NCBI GenBank assembly: GCA_903880095.1
Contig: CAIRNX010000010.1
Location: forward strand, 124,001 to 188,000
Direction: 5' to 3'
Source of the DNA: an uncultured Micrococcales bacterium
GTDB taxonomy: Bacteria; Actinomycetota; Actinomycetes; Actinomycetales; Microbacteriaceae
DNA length: 64,000 bases
Part shown: one piece after another, positions 31,433 through 41,647 of the stretch
Position numbering within the stretch: position 1 is the stretch's first letter
Layout: every line of letters starts with the position of its first letter
The notes under the pieces: generated by a model
The model's database searches: none
What the model saw: the letters and a program-made list of their open reading frames with translations, nothing else
What the model was told of the DNA's origin: nothing
Program-made: the position numbers and the translations under genes

Positions 31433-31773
31433 CGGTTCACCTCGACGACGCCGGCATCAAAGCATGAGTTTTTACCGGTATGGCAGGCTGGCCCGTTGGC
31501 CGAAACCTGAATGAGCAAAGAGTCTGAGTCGCAATCGAATTCGATTTTGCTCACAGCCTGGGTATTGCCACTTGTTGCGCCCTTGTGCCACAACTCGTTT
31601 CGAGATCTTGAAAAGAAAACAGTTTCTCCGAGTTCAAAAGTTTTGGCCAGTGATTCGAAGCTCATCCAAGCCATCATGAGCACGCGTCCGTCTGATTCGT
31701 CTTGAATAATGGCGGGTACCAATCCTTGGTCATTCCATGAAATTTGTGAGCCGAGTTCGGCGATCGTTGTCAT
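31429..31773 (-). CDS. hisI: phosphoribosyl-AMP cyclohydrolase
   Basis: Opens the adenine ring of PR-AMP, the third step of histidine synthesis. The 114 residues carry the zinc cysteines Cys81, Cys97 and Cys104 ([17 protein letters not shown]) and the nearby acidic Mg site. It is a stand-alone cyclohydrolase; the pyrophosphatase HisE is encoded separately at 33382-33645. ATGA overlaps at both ends tie it to hisF and trpE. Confidence 0.97.
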   Translation of the reverse strand: MTTIAELGSQISWNDQGLVPAIIQDESDGRVLMMAWMSFESLAKTFELGETVFFSRSRNELWHKGATSGNTQAVSKIEFDCDSDSLLIQVSANGPACHTGKNSCFDAGVVEVNR

Positions 31774-32528
31774 CTGGTTTCATACCCTTCAACTCGAAGT
31801 GCGTTCTTTGCCTCGGCAATCGAAACTTTGCCATCGTGAAAAATTGAGGCAGCCAAAATTGCGTCAGCCCCTGCTGTTGCGGCCAAACCAAAATCAGAGG
31901 CCTTACCTGCTCCACCCGAAGCGATGACAGGAACCTTGCTGATGGTTTTCACGAGTCTAATCAGTTCGAGATCAAAGCCAGCCAGCGTGCCATCGGCGTC
32001 GATGCTGTTAACCAGAAGCTCTCCGCAGCCGAGCTCCTGTGCCTTCTGAATCCATTCGACTGCGTCCATTTTGGTGTCTACTCTGCCGCCGTGCGAAGTC
32101 ACCGTGAAGCCAGAAACCGTGTCTCCGCGCTTCAGGTCGAGCGATAGAACGAGTACCTGAGCACCGAAACGATCGGCGATCTCGCCAATCAACGACGGCC
32201 TCGCCAGAGCTGCCGATGCGACACTAACTTTGTCTGCTCCGGCACTGAGAAGTCGGTCTACGTCTTCAGTGCTTCGCACTCCTCCACCCACGGTAAGCGG
32301 AATGAAAACCGATTCTGCGGTTTTTGTGACCAGGTCATACATTGTGGAGCGGTTGTCGATGGTGGCATTCACGTCTAGAAACGTTATTTCGTCGGCACCC
32401 TGCTCGTAATACCTCTGAGCTAGTTCTACCGGATCGCCCGCGTCGCGAAGATTCTCAAAGTTCACACCCTTTACGACTCGCCCTTCGGCGACGTCGAGAC
32501 AAGGTATTACGCGAACTGAAAGTGACAC
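31770..32528 (-). CDS. hisF: imidazole glycerol phosphate synthase, cyclase subunit
   Basis: With HisH, turns PRFAR and ammonia into imidazole glycerol phosphate and AICAR. The 252 residues form a TIM barrel with the catalytic Asp in [14 protein letters not shown] and the second Asp in SLDLKRGD. The phosphate site ([10 protein letters not shown]) is also clear. It starts with GTG in a TAGTG overlap with hisG. HisH is not encoded here. Confidence 0.97.
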   Translation of the reverse strand: MSLSVRVIPCLDVAEGRVVKGVNFENLRDAGDPVELAQRYYEQGADEITFLDVNATIDNRSTMYDLVTKTAESVFIPLTVGGGVRSTEDVDRLLSAGADKVSVASAALARPSLIGEIADRFGAQVLVLSLDLKRGDTVSGFTVTSHGGRVDTKMDAVEWIQKAQELGCGELLVNSIDADGTLAGFDLELIRLVKTISKVPVIASGGAGKASDFGLAATAGADAILAASIFHDGKVSIAEAKNALRVEGYETR

Positions 32529-33367
32529 TAGATTCTCGCTGCGTGAATTGCGCTCACCAGAATCGCGCGTGCTCCAAGTTCGTAGAGGGCGTCCATCTTT
32601 GCATTGATTTCGCTGGCCTGAACTAGAGCTCTGACGGCGACCCAGTCTGCGTCGCGCAAAGGCGATATTGTGGGTGATTCGATGCCAGGTGTAATCGTTG
32701 CCGCTTGATCAACCAGGATTGTCGGGCAGTCGTAGTCAAAGATTACGTATTCGCGAGCAACAACAACCCCGCGAAGTCTGCGAATTAGGGTTTCGGTTAG
32801 CGCCTCTTTGCCAGGCGCAGCGATTAGCTGTGCTGTGCTGTGAAGCAGGCTTGGGCCGAAGATTTCTAGACCCGCTTGTCGTAAAGTGTTACCGGTTGAG
32901 ACGACGTCGGCAACCGCGTCGGCGACACCGAGGCGCACAGCGGTTTCAACGGCACCATCAAGCTGAACAAGCGTCACCGAGATGCCCTCTTTGGCAAGGA
33001 AGTCGTGAACCAGGTTTGGGTAGGCGGTTGCCACTCGCAAACCGGCTAGATCGGTGATGTCGGTGAACTTGCCGGCTGGGCCCGCAAACCTGAACGTTGA
33101 GCCACCAAACTGTAAGTCGGCGACCGAGTTTGCCGCGCTTCGGCTGTCGAGCAGTAGATCAAGCCCAGTCAAGCCGGCGTCTAGCGAACCCGAGCCAACG
33201 TATGTTGCTATGTCGCGCGGGCGAAGGTAAAAGAATTCGACGTCATTCTCGGTGTCGATTACGTGAAGATCCTTTGGGTCGCGTCTGGTCGCGTAGCCAG
33301 CTTCTTTGAGCATGACTATTGCGGTGTCCGAGAGGATTCCCTTGTTTGGGACTGCGACTCTAAGCAT
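32528..33367 (-). CDS. hisG: ATP phosphoribosyltransferase, long form
   Basis: Joins ATP and PRPP in the first step of histidine synthesis. The 279 residues are the hexameric long form: two periplasmic-binding-protein-like lobes ([20 protein letters not shown] is the PRPP region) followed by a C-terminal regulatory domain of about 70 residues that normally binds histidine, so feedback control is likely. ATG 33367 is 14 nt downstream of hisE. Confidence 0.97.
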   Translation of the reverse strand: MLRVAVPNKGILSDTAIVMLKEAGYATRRDPKDLHVIDTENDVEFFYLRPRDIATYVGSGSLDAGLTGLDLLLDSRSAANSVADLQFGGSTFRFAGPAGKFTDITDLAGLRVATAYPNLVHDFLAKEGISVTLVQLDGAVETAVRLGVADAVADVVSTGNTLRQAGLEIFGPSLLHSTAQLIAAPGKEALTETLIRRLRGVVVAREYVIFDYDCPTILVDQAATITPGIESPTISPLRDADWVAVRALVQASEINAKMDALYELGARAILVSAIHAARI

Positions 33368-33381
33368 TTGAAGACTTTCGA

Positions 33382-33645
33382 TTAGAGGTTTTCAAGAACC
33401 TGTTCGAGGGTGATTCCTCGAGCAAGCATCAAAACCTGAAGGTGGTAGAGGAGTTGAGAAATTTCTTCCGCGGTCCGTTCCACGCCTTCGTGCTCGGCAG
33501 CCATCCAGACCTCTGCGGCTTCTTCAACGATCTTTTTGCCGATTGTGTGCACCCCAGCCTCGAGCCATTTTGTGGTCTCGGAGCCTTCTGGGCGCGTTTC
33601 GGCCTTCAGAGATAGTTCGTTGAACAGTTCCTCAAAGGTCTTCAT
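33382..33645 (-). CDS. hisE: phosphoribosyl-ATP pyrophosphatase
   Basis: Hydrolyses PR-ATP to PR-AMP, the second histidine step. The 87 residues are a small all-alpha MazG-like protein with the acidic metal-binding helix [17 protein letters not shown]. Gene order hisE-hisG is standard for actinobacteria. It begins 18 nt after rpe and leads the run of his and trp genes. Confidence 0.96.
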   Translation of the reverse strand: MKTFEELFNELSLKAETRPEGSETTKWLEAGVHTIGKKIVEEAAEVWMAAEHEGVERTAEEISQLLYHLQVLMLARGITLEQVLENL

Positions 33646-33663
33646 GAAACAAGGTTACAAGAC

Positions 33664-34329
33664 TTAGTGGCGAAGGTTGCTCTGAGCTAGGTTGCGAAGG
33701 GCGGCTATTGTGTCGTTTCGATCTTCGGAATTGAAGACGCAGGAGCCTGCGACGAATGTGTCTGCGCCGGCCGCGGCAGCCGTAGCGACATTTTCGAGGT
33801 CGACTCCCCCGTCGATCTGCAATCTCACTGCCAGCCCATCGGTCGCGATTCGGTCGGCTATTTGTGTGACTTTGCCAAGCATGTCTGCCATGAATTTCTG
33901 CCCGCCGAAGCCGGGTTCTACGGTCATAACCAAAACCATGTCGAACGAGTCCAAGTGATTGATGATTTCATCAACCTGGGTGCCCGGTTTTATTGCAACG
34001 GCAGCCTTTGCACCGGCAGCACGAATGCGCTGTGCGAGTGCTACAGGCTCGCTGCTTGCCTCTAGGTGAAACGTGACGCTCTCAGCGCCAGCTTTGGCGT
34101 AGTCGACGGCGAGGGTGTCCACGTTTTCAATCATCAAATGGACGTCGATTGGAAGCTCGGTAATTTCGCGCATACGACGCACCATGGGAAGACCGAATGT
34201 CAGGTTCGGCACAAAGTGACCGTCCATGACGTCGATATGGATTGCGTCGGCTGTCTCGATCGACTTGAAATCGCGTTCGAAATTGGCGAAGTCGGCCGAA
34301 AGAATACTCGGGTGGATGTGTGCGTCCAT
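33664..34329 (-). CDS. rpe: ribulose-phosphate 3-epimerase
   Basis: Interconverts ribulose 5-phosphate and xylulose 5-phosphate in the pentose phosphate pathway, which supplies the PRPP precursor used by the his, trp and pyr genes nearby. The 221-residue TIM barrel shows the N-terminal IHPSILSADFANFE, metal-site IHIDVMDGHFVPN, MTVEPGFGGQKF and DGGVDLENV. It starts 4 nt after rsmB. Confidence 0.98.
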   Translation of the reverse strand: MDAHIHPSILSADFANFERDFKSIETADAIHIDVMDGHFVPNLTFGLPMVRRMREITELPIDVHLMIENVDTLAVDYAKAGAESVTFHLEASSEPVALAQRIRAAGAKAAVAIKPGTQVDEIINHLDSFDMVLVMTVEPGFGGQKFMADMLGKVTQIADRIATDGLAVRLQIDGGVDLENVATAAAAGADTFVAGSCVFNSEDRNDTIAALRNLAQSNLRH

Positions 34330-34333
34330 TCTT

Positions 34334-35674
34334 CTAGCCTACTTTTCTAATGATCGAAATGAACATGGCGTCTGTGTCGTTGGTGTGAGGCCAAAGTTGC
34401 ACGGTTTTTCGCTCGGGATTTGGCATGAACTCATCGCTGACGGTCTCGAGAATTGCGCCAGCGTCGACTAGTTCTGCGTCCTTGTGCTTTGAGAGATGCT
34501 TGCTGAGTATGGCGGTTGTCTCGGCGGGGTGCGGCGAACAGGTTACATAGGCGAGGTAGCCGCCTGGTTTCAATTGACGCCATCCCGACTCTAAGAGTTC
34601 AGACTGCAGGCTGGTTAGCTCCTTCAAGTCATCAGGCGATTTGCGCCATCTAGATTCTGGTCGTCGGCGAAGAGCCCCGAGCCCAGTGCACGGGGCATCG
34701 ATCATGATTCGGTCAAACTTGCCGATGTCGAGTGTGCGACCGTCCTCGTTAACAACGCGCGCCTTCACGTTTGAGTCTGAAAGTGCTTGAGACACCAAAC
34801 GAGCGCGATGGTTTGAGATTTCGTTAGCCACCAGAGCTGCACCTGCCAATTCGGCTTCAGCCCCAAGCAGTGCGGCCTTGCCGCCAGGGCCCGCGCAGAG
34901 GTCAAGCCATTTCTCGCCAGGCTTAGCCTCGACGGCTCTAGAAAGTGCAAGTGCCGCTAGTTGCGAGCCTTGATCTTGAACCCTCAATGAACCATTTTGG
35001 AACCCTGGGAGGTGAGTTGGGTCGCCGCCTTCGAGTCTGTAGCCAATCGGTGAAACTCCTTCGCGAACAAGGTCTTCATCGGCGAGAAATTGATGGTTAG
35101 GCAATGCGACAAGGTTGACCGATGGTGCGTCGTTATTCGCGCGAAGTAGCTTCTCAATTTCGTTGCGTCCGTCGGCTTCAAGTGCGAGCTTCAATGCCTT
35201 GACGATCCACTCGGGCTGCGAATAAAGCACCGAGAGTCTCTTCGAAGGATCTTTGATGTCCCGCTCTAGTAGGCGAACCCACTCTTCGCGCGGTTTCTCG
35301 CTAATGCGTCGCAAAGCCGCGTTGACAAAGCCAACAGCGCCTTGGCGAAGTTCTCGCTTGGCGAGGTTTACCGTCTCGTTCAGCGCCGCGTGCGGCGGGG
35401 TACGCATGCCCAAGAGTTGGTGAGCTCCCAGCCGGATAACGTCGAGTGCGTCGGCGTCGATTGCCTCGATGTTGCGCGCGGTAACCTTTGCTGCCACCCA
35501 GTCATAAAATCCCTGATTTCGCAGGGTTCCGAAGGCGAGTTCGACACACATTGCGGCGTCGGCTCGGTTTAGTTTGTTCTTTCCGATCAAATCGGGCAGC
35601 AGAAGATTTGCGTACGCGTCTGACGAGCGAACTCTGCCCAAAAGTTCAAAGGCCACTTCTCTCGAAGTCTTCAC
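34334..35674 (-). CDS. rsmB: 16S rRNA (cytosine-967-C5)-methyltransferase
   Basis: Methylates C967 of 16S rRNA with S-adenosylmethionine. The protein (446 residues from the chosen start) has a NusB-like RNA-binding domain at the N-terminus and a Rossmann methyltransferase domain with LCAGPGGKAALL, IDAPCTGLGALRRRPESRW and the catalytic-loop TCSPHPAET. I prefer GTG 35674, which overlaps the fmt stop as GTGA and has GGAG six bases upstream, over an in-frame start 13 codons earlier inside fmt. Confidence 0.95.
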   Translation of the reverse strand: MKTSREVAFELLGRVRSSDAYANLLLPDLIGKNKLNRADAAMCVELAFGTLRNQGFYDWVAAKVTARNIEAIDADALDVIRLGAHQLLGMRTPPHAALNETVNLAKRELRQGAVGFVNAALRRISEKPREEWVRLLERDIKDPSKRLSVLYSQPEWIVKALKLALEADGRNEIEKLLRANNDAPSVNLVALPNHQFLADEDLVREGVSPIGYRLEGGDPTHLPGFQNGSLRVQDQGSQLAALALSRAVEAKPGEKWLDLCAGPGGKAALLGAEAELAGAALVANEISNHRARLVSQALSDSNVKARVVNEDGRTLDIGKFDRIMIDAPCTGLGALRRRPESRWRKSPDDLKELTSLQSELLESGWRQLKPGGYLAYVTCSPHPAETTAILSKHLSKHKDAELVDAGAILETVSDEFMPNPERKTVQLWPHTNDTDAMFISIIRKVG

Positions 35675-36588
35675 GAGATGCTCCGTTCGGTTTCTTTGGT
35701 TCCTCTGAACCAATCGGTTGCTTTCATAACTGGTTTCCCCGCGGGTTGAACCTCAAGCAGTTCGATTGACGAGCCGTCGCCAAGCCCAAGAAGAACTCCG
35801 CCAATGGTTGCCTTGAGCTCCCCCGAAGCTAAGAGTTCTGTTACTTGCCGCGCGTCGAGAACACGTAACGGTTGCCCGTTGAATTCCAACCATGCCATTG
35901 GCTCTGGGTTGTACGCCAGCACCTTGTTAATGGCAGTGGCGGCCGAGTCGGCAAGCGAGATTTTCGACATAGTTCTGTCGATTTTGGGAGCGTAAGACGC
36001 AACGCCCAGCTGTGGCGTTAAAGCTGCGACACCGGCAAGTAGCCTAGGGAGCTCTTGGCTTAGAAGGCTCGAGCCCAGTGCCGTAAGTCGGGCTAGCAGT
36101 CGAGCGGCGTTTTCTCCTGGCTCAATCATGGTTTCGGCAACGCCAACCACAAAGCCGGTGTCTAACCCCTGATCAATCTTGAACAACGTAACTCCGGTGC
36201 TGGCATCGCCCGCAGCCAGCGAACTCTGAACGGGTGAAGCACCTCGCCATCTAGGCAGAACGCTGTAGTGAAGGTTGAACCAACCAAGTTCGAGGGTTTC
36301 GATGGTCGATTGCTTTAGTAGTGCTCCAAACGCAACTACGACCGCGAGTCGCGCGCCAACTGAGCCGATGAACGATTCGTCTTCAGGGGTGATGCGATTG
36401 GTCTTCAAAACCTTTAACCCAAGATCCACTGCAGCTAAGGCCACCGGAGACGGTGCAACCACCCGTTTGCGGCCGATAGGGGCGTCTTCGCGCGTTATCA
36501 CGAGGCGAACTTCGTAGCCAGCTTTGACCAGGTCACGGAGGCTTTGAGCCGCGTTTTCTGGTGTTCCGGCAAAGATTATTGGTTCCAT
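35671..36588 (-). CDS. fmt: methionyl-tRNA formyltransferase
   Basis: Formylates initiator Met-tRNA for translation start. The 305 residues show the N-terminal GTPENAAQSL and the catalytic triad Asn105, His107 (WFNLHYSVLPRWRG) and Asp143 (KIDQGLDTG), followed by the OB-like C-terminal domain that grips the tRNA. Its start overlaps the priA stop by one base (TAATG) and its end overlaps rsmB. No peptide deformylase gene lies beside it here. Confidence 0.98.
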   Translation of the reverse strand: MEPIIFAGTPENAAQSLRDLVKAGYEVRLVITREDAPIGRKRVVAPSPVALAAVDLGLKVLKTNRITPEDESFIGSVGARLAVVVAFGALLKQSTIETLELGWFNLHYSVLPRWRGASPVQSSLAAGDASTGVTLFKIDQGLDTGFVVGVAETMIEPGENAARLLARLTALGSSLLSQELPRLLAGVAALTPQLGVASYAPKIDRTMSKISLADSAATAINKVLAYNPEPMAWLEFNGQPLRVLDARQVTELLASGELKATIGGVLLGLGDGSSIELLEVQPAGKPVMKATDWFRGTKETERSIS

Positions 36589-38423
36589 TAGAGCACCTGC
36601 GGATCATCTAGTTTGAAGGTCACCGGTCGTTGGGCGCGTCCGGATTTTGGGTTGTAGCGTTTTTGGCCGCTTGCCAATTTCAGTTGCAGCTCACGCACCA
36701 CGCCAGTGATCGCCGCGCCAGCTCCGTAGCTAAATCGAGCCAATAGCCTGGTTTCACCGTTCTCAACGGGTGTCTCGCCAAGCACCTGGGCGCCGTCGAA
36801 TTCGCTAAGCGCCTTGCGAACCTGAGCGATATTCTCGGGTGAGCCCGTAGCACTTAAGACGCGCACGGCAGGCGGAAAGGATAGCGCGCTACGCTCGGCC
36901 AATTCTGCAGAGATCAGCTCGCGCAATTGCCAGAGTGCTAAGGCGGAGCCAAGTTCGCCAAGGACGCCAACAATTACAGCTCTGCCAGCTTGTGACATCA
37001 GGGATATCGCATTCGCCCAGCTCCGAATCGCGTCTTCGGTTGCTTTCAGTGTGTCTCTTGCTAGTGCGTCCTGCGCATCGAGGATCACCACGGCCGAATA
37101 GCCAATTGTGGAGACGGGTTCTATGCCCGGGGTCGCAACGACGATTTGAGGCTTATCGCCAATCGAAACTGTTGCTTGGTCGGCGGTGATTTCGGTTACC
37201 TTCACGCCCGGAAAACTCTTGCCAAACTCGGCTACCGTTCTGGTTGCCCCGGGCTTGCCATATCTGAACTCGTTCGCTCCACATGATCCGCAGGTTGCAC
37301 CCAAGGCAAATGCGTTGCACCAGCGACACTTTGTTTCGCCACGCGGGTTGATCCAAAGCGGGCCGTTGCAGGCCTTGCACATTGCGCGGTTGGCGCACGC
37401 CTTGCAATAAAGCGACTTGGCTACACCAACGCTTGAAACCTGTACGAGCACAGGCCCGGTTTTTAGGCCGTCGCGAATGGCCAGCCAAGCAGCAGAATCT
37501 ACCCTGAAGGCGCCTTCTGAAACCGAAAGGTTTGGTTTAGCGAAATCGGTGCTCGAATCGGTCAGATAGCCAAGTTCGACGAGGCGTTGCACTTCAACAG
37601 ATCGGGAGTGCGAAAAGAAAGCGAGATCGCAATCGCTAAGTCTCTGGCGCAGTAGGGCAAGCTCTCGGCTACTTAGGTAAGGCGATTGTTGATCCTGGTG
37701 GCTTTGGTCACCGTCATCCCAGATGAGTAATGCGCCTGCATCGACAGGTGCGTAGAGGGCGTTTCTCGAACCAACAACGATTAGTGCCTCACCGCTGAGT
37801 GCTCTAAGAAAGGCCTCGTAGGTTTGGGTCCGGCCCTCTTGGCTGTAGTTGAGCACATGCTCTGCCAAGCCCAGTTCCATTGCTTTAGCAACGAAACGTT
37901 CGATGTCGCGAAAATCGGGTAGCGCGACTATCGCAGATTTGCCAGCTTTGAGCTGTTGCGCCGCCACCGAAACTAGCTCGTGCAGCCAACGAGAGTTTCG
38001 TGGTTCGACTATTCGTGCCGACAATTTAGCGAGAGCAGGTGCTTCAAGGTCTATTGAGATGGGCTCGATGTCTGCAGCGCCGGTAGTCAGCCAAGCCTTC
38101 TCGGCTCTAACTGCTCGCATGGGAATTGCTGAACCAACAACATCACCGAAACTTGTCGCCTGTCTGTCTGCGACAGCACGGACGAGCGCATATGTCGCTG
38201 GCGTTAGAACTGGAAGATTTGAAATAACTTCGGTTAATTTGGCAACCTTGCCAACCCAATCGGTTGATTCAGCGATTTCTGCGATGAAACCTTGCTTCTG
38301 GCTGTTACCAAAGGGAACGGTGACGCGGCAGCCGGCAACTACCTCGATGCCTTCCGGGATTTCGTAGTCGAAAAGACGGTCAAGCTGAGGTAGCGGTGAG
38401 TCGAGCGCTACTCTCGCAAACAC
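36588..38423 (-). CDS. priA: PriA-like primosomal protein N', ATPase motifs lost
   Basis: Replication restart factor. The 611 residues keep the DNA-binding N-terminal domain (RVALDSPLPQLDRLFDYEIP) and eight zinc cysteines (CKACANRAMCKAC and CRWCNAFALGATCGSC). The helicase core is degenerate: there is no Walker A lysine motif (KSAIVALPDFRD in its place), and the DEEH box reads DDGD in LLIWDDGDQSHQ. This ATPase-dead form is known for actinobacteria, so it probably acts as a structural loader rather than a helicase. The start is GTG, overlapping metK. Confidence 0.93.
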   Translation of the reverse strand: MFARVALDSPLPQLDRLFDYEIPEGIEVVAGCRVTVPFGNSQKQGFIAEIAESTDWVGKVAKLTEVISNLPVLTPATYALVRAVADRQATSFGDVVGSAIPMRAVRAEKAWLTTGAADIEPISIDLEAPALAKLSARIVEPRNSRWLHELVSVAAQQLKAGKSAIVALPDFRDIERFVAKAMELGLAEHVLNYSQEGRTQTYEAFLRALSGEALIVVGSRNALYAPVDAGALLIWDDGDQSHQDQQSPYLSSRELALLRQRLSDCDLAFFSHSRSVEVQRLVELGYLTDSSTDFAKPNLSVSEGAFRVDSAAWLAIRDGLKTGPVLVQVSSVGVAKSLYCKACANRAMCKACNGPLWINPRGETKCRWCNAFALGATCGSCGANEFRYGKPGATRTVAEFGKSFPGVKVTEITADQATVSIGDKPQIVVATPGIEPVSTIGYSAVVILDAQDALARDTLKATEDAIRSWANAISLMSQAGRAVIVGVLGELGSALALWQLRELISAELAERSALSFPPAVRVLSATGSPENIAQVRKALSEFDGAQVLGETPVENGETRLLARFSYGAGAAITGVVRELQLKLASGQKRYNPKSGRAQRPVTFKLDDPQVL

Positions 38424-39616
38424 TAGGCGCCTACTGCCGACCTAAGAGCCTCAGCGCGATCGATGCGCTCCCAAGTGAAGTCGGCAAGTTCTCGTCCGAA
38501 GTGGCCGTATGCAGCTGTTTGGGCATAGATCGGGCGTAGCAAATCAAGATCGCGAATAATCGCGCGGGGGCGCAGATCAAACACAGATAAAACGGCGTCT
38601 CGAAGCGCTTCTTCAGAAACCTTAGCCGTCCCAAAGCTTTCAAGGTATAGCCCAACCGGGTGTGCGACGCCGATTGCGTAGGCAACCTGAACCTCAACTC
38701 GATCGGCAAGCCCCGCTGCAACGATGTTTTTTGCGACCCAACGCATTGCGTAGGCGGCCGAACGGTCAACCTTTGAAGGGTCTTTGCCAGAGAACGCACC
38801 GCCGCCGTGCCGTGATGCACCACCGTAGGTGTCGACGATGATTTTGCGGCCGGTCAAGCCGGCATCTCCCATTGGACCGCCAATCTCAAAGCGTCCGGTT
38901 GGGTTGATCAGTACTTTTAGCGATGTCAGGTCTAGGCCTGATTCTTCAAGAAACGGCCTGATTAGGTTGTGTTCCATCTCGTGGCGAAGCTCTTCGGTTG
39001 AAACCGATGGGTCGTGCTGGGTAGATAGCACAACGGTGTCAACCGCAACCGGAGTGGTGCCGTCATAGCCGATGGTCACCTGAGTTTTGCCGTCGGGGCG
39101 CAAGAAGTCGAAGACGCCATCTTTGCGGACTCTGGCAAGCTCGGAGCTTAGGCCGTGTGCGAGCGAGATCGCCGCCGGCATCAGCGTTGGGGTTTCGTTG
39201 GTTGCATAACCAAACATGATGCCCTGGTCACCGGCACCCTGGTTGTCGAGGTCATCTATCGATGCACCCTCGCGAACTTCAATGCCAGCGTTCACACCCT
39301 GAGCGATGTCTGGAGATTGTTCGCCAATCGAAACCGAAACACCGCAAGACTTTCCGTCGAAGCCGATCTCACTCGAGGTGTAGCCAATTTGCTGGACCTT
39401 TTCGCGAATCAGGCCTGGGATGTCGACGTACGCCTCAGTCGTAACCTCGCCGGCGACGTGTACAAGGCCAGTGGTAACCATGGATTCAACCGCAACGCGG
39501 GCTTGAGGGTCCTCAGCCAAAATGGCGTCGAGGATTGTGTCTGAGATTTGGTCGCAGATCTTGTCTGGGTGACCCTCAGTAACTGATTCAGAGGTAAAAA
39601 GGCGCAAGCTAGTCAT
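38423..39616 (-). CDS. metK: S-adenosylmethionine synthetase
   Basis: Makes S-adenosylmethionine from ATP and methionine. The 397 residues include [29 protein letters not shown] and the P-loop-like [19 protein letters not shown]. It supplies the donor used by RsmB next door. It lies 29 nt after coaBC and overlaps priA by one base. I see no SAM-riboswitch-like leader in the short gap upstream. Confidence 0.98.
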   Translation of the reverse strand: MTSLRLFTSESVTEGHPDKICDQISDTILDAILAEDPQARVAVESMVTTGLVHVAGEVTTEAYVDIPGLIREKVQQIGYTSSEIGFDGKSCGVSVSIGEQSPDIAQGVNAGIEVREGASIDDLDNQGAGDQGIMFGYATNETPTLMPAAISLAHGLSSELARVRKDGVFDFLRPDGKTQVTIGYDGTTPVAVDTVVLSTQHDPSVSTEELRHEMEHNLIRPFLEESGLDLTSLKVLINPTGRFEIGGPMGDAGLTGRKIIVDTYGGASRHGGGAFSGKDPSKVDRSAAYAMRWVAKNIVAAGLADRVEVQVAYAIGVAHPVGLYLESFGTAKVSEEALRDAVLSVFDLRPRAIIRDLDLLRPIYAQTAAYGHFGRELADFTWERIDRAEALRSAVGA

Positions 39617-39645
39617 AAAGCGATTATATCGCCAACCGGTGACAC

Positions 39646-40803
39646 TTAGCCCAGGCGGTCGGTAATCATGTCGATAAGTTGCTCGGCAATGTGAGTCTTC
39701 GTGCCAGCAACCTTAAGTGCTAGACCCTTGTCGTCCACAATCAGAACGTTGGTTTCGTCTTTACCAAAGACCGCGCCATTCGATACGTCGTTGGCTACGA
39801 GTAGATTGCACGCTTTGCTCGCCAGTTTGAATTTTGCAAATTCCTCGAGGTTCTCAGAGGTTTCGGCAGCGAAGCCAACCTTAAGGAGCCCTGCGCCAGA
39901 AATTCCTTTGAGAATGTCAGGGTTCGCAACGAGTTCCAAGTTGAGCGACTCCCCCAGAGTCGACTTTTTGAGTTTCGAATCGCTTCGGTTTGCAACTCTA
40001 AAGTCGGCTACGGCAGCAGCCATCACCAAAACATCTGCCTTAACGCATAGCCCTTTGAGGGCAGCCTCCAACTCAAGAGCGGTTTCTACGCGCACCACCT
40101 CAAGCGATGCTGGCAATACCTCGACGTTTGCGGCGACGAGGGTTACTTGCGCGCCGGCCCGCTGGGCGGCGACGGCAATTGCTACGCCTTGTTTGCCAGA
40201 TGAGTAGTTGCCAATGAATCGAACTGGATCGATTGGCTCACGCGTTCCGCCAGCGGAAACGACTACGTGTTTACCGGAAAGTGTGCCGGTGGCCATAAGT
40301 GCGGCAATGATGTCTTCGGTTTCGGGTAGACGTCCAACGCCGGTGTCAGAGCCGGTGAGGCGACCCGAAGCAGGCTCGATAACCTCGATACCTCTGGCGC
40401 GCAGGGTGGCCACGTTTGCGGTTGTGGCATCGTTTTGCCACATCTCGGTGTGCATTGCCGGCGCGACAACTACACGCGCTTTTGTGGCCAAAACAACGTT
40501 GCCAAGAAGGTCGTCGGCGATGCCGCTAGCCGTTCTTGCCAGAAAGCTTGCTGTCGCCGGAGCTACGAGCAAAACATCCGCCCATTGGGCAAGCTCGATG
40601 TGTTTAACCGATTCGACATCGGTGTAGAGGTCGGCGTCAACCACGTTGTGTGAAAGCGCCTCAAGTGTTGTCGCACCAATGAAGCGCAGTGCGTTCTGAG
40701 TTGGGAGAACACGAACGTCGTGACCAGATTCAGTCAGTGCTCGAATAATTTCGGTGGCTTTATAAGCCGCGATTCCGCCCGTAATGCCGAGCAGTACCTT
40801 CAT
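39646..40803 (-). CDS. coaBC: bifunctional phosphopantothenoylcysteine decarboxylase/synthase
   Basis: Two consecutive steps of coenzyme A synthesis. The N-terminal FMN-dependent CoaC domain (1 to about 180) shows [20 protein letters not shown] and [10 protein letters not shown]. The C-terminal CoaB domain (about 185-385) joins cysteine to phosphopantothenate and shows [24 protein letters not shown]. At 385 residues it is a complete fusion. ATG 40803 lies 2 nt after the rpoZ stop. CoaE, two steps later, is at 11761-12348. Confidence 0.97.
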   Translation of the reverse strand: MKVLLGITGGIAAYKATEIIRALTESGHDVRVLPTQNALRFIGATTLEALSHNVVDADLYTDVESVKHIELAQWADVLLVAPATASFLARTASGIADDLLGNVVLATKARVVVAPAMHTEMWQNDATTANVATLRARGIEVIEPASGRLTGSDTGVGRLPETEDIIAALMATGTLSGKHVVVSAGGTREPIDPVRFIGNYSSGKQGVAIAVAAQRAGAQVTLVAANVEVLPASLEVVRVETALELEAALKGLCVKADVLVMAAAVADFRVANRSDSKLKKSTLGESLNLELVANPDILKGISGAGLLKVGFAAETSENLEEFAKFKLASKACNLLVANDVSNGAVFGKDETNVLIVDDKGLALKVAGTKTHIAEQLIDMITDRLG

Positions 40804-40805
40804 GG

Positions 40806-41060
40806 CTATTCGGCCGCGGTGACCTGAAGCTTCTTCTGGTCGATCTCGTGTAGAGCGATGGTCAGAGGCTTCTCTTCAGGGAAGGTGTCGACTAGTGGGC
40901 CAACGTTGTTGAATAAGCTGCCGTCTTGAAGGGCCGAGTAGTACTCGTTGATCTGGCGGGCGCGCTTCGAGGCAACCATCACCAATGCGTACTTCGAGTC
41001 AACCTCGCGGAGCAGGTTGTCGATTGATGGTGAAACAATACCTTCGAGCTTTTCAGACAT
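40806..41060 (-). CDS. rpoZ: RNA polymerase omega subunit
   Basis: Small subunit that stabilises beta' in RNA polymerase. The 84 residues carry the family core [20 protein letters not shown], with the conserved basic stretch that contacts beta'. An AAAGG six bases before ATG 41060 supports the start. The order gmk-rpoZ-coaBC-metK is the standard bacterial arrangement. Confidence 0.95.
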   Translation of the reverse strand: MSEKLEGIVSPSIDNLLREVDSKYALVMVASKRARQINEYYSALQDGSLFNNVGPLVDTFPEEKPLTIALHEIDQKKLQVTAAE

Positions 41061-41094
41061 TTCTTACCTTTGACTAGTTTGTCGCGATGGGCGA

Positions 41095-41643
41095 CTAGGC
41101 CTGCATCAATTCTAAGACCTCTCGGGCACATCTAGCCACTTCGTCGTTGATAACCACATGATCGAATTCGCTTTGTGCCTCAAGTTCAACTCTTGCTGTG
41201 GCAAGCCGAATCTCCTGTTCTTCGACCGATTCGGTGCCACGGCCTTTCAGTCTCTCAACAAGGTCGTCCCACGTTGGCGGCGCGATGAAAATGGTTTTAG
41301 TTTCTGGTCTGGCTGCCTTGACCTGCCTGGCACCTTGAATGTCGATTTCTAGAATCACGTGCTTACCGTCGGCAATTGCAGTCTCAACCGGCTGCCTCGG
41401 AGTGCCATAAAAGTTTTTGCCGTGCACAGTGGCGTATTCAAGCATCTGCCCAGTTTCGATTAGCAGCTCGAATTCCTCATGGCTCAGAAAGTAGTAATCG
41501 ACGCCATCGGTTTCGCCGGGTCGAGGTGCCCGAGTGGTTGCCGAAACAGACAAGTGGACGTCGTCAAAGTGCTCAATAAGGTAACGAACGACGGTGCCCT
41601 TGCCAACCGCAGTTGGGCCAGAAATAACCGTTAGACCACTCAT
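41095..41643 (-). CDS. gmk: guanylate kinase
   Basis: Phosphorylates GMP to GDP. The 182 residues show the P-loop GPTAVGKG (9-16), the GMP-binding region TTRAPRPGETDGVDYYFLS and the lid that follows. It starts 4 nt after pyrF. In most actinobacteria a gene for integration host factor mihF comes between pyrF and gmk; here there is no room for one. Confidence 0.98.
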   Translation of the reverse strand: MSGLTVISGPTAVGKGTVVRYLIEHFDDVHLSVSATTRAPRPGETDGVDYYFLSHEEFELLIETGQMLEYATVHGKNFYGTPRQPVETAIADGKHVILEIDIQGARQVKAARPETKTIFIAPPTWDDLVERLKGRGTESVEEQEIRLATARVELEAQSEFDHVVINDEVARCAREVLELMQA

Positions 41644-41647
41644 GGTT

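Noticed and set aside
31429-31440. Tryptophan or histidine leader peptide/attenuator before trpE or hisE
   Set aside because: trpE overlaps hisI by 4 nt and hisE starts 18 nt after rpe; there is no space for a leader with Trp or His codons.
39617-39645. Possible SAM riboswitch before metK
   Set aside because: Only 29 nt separate coaBC and metK, far too short for any known SAM aptamer.
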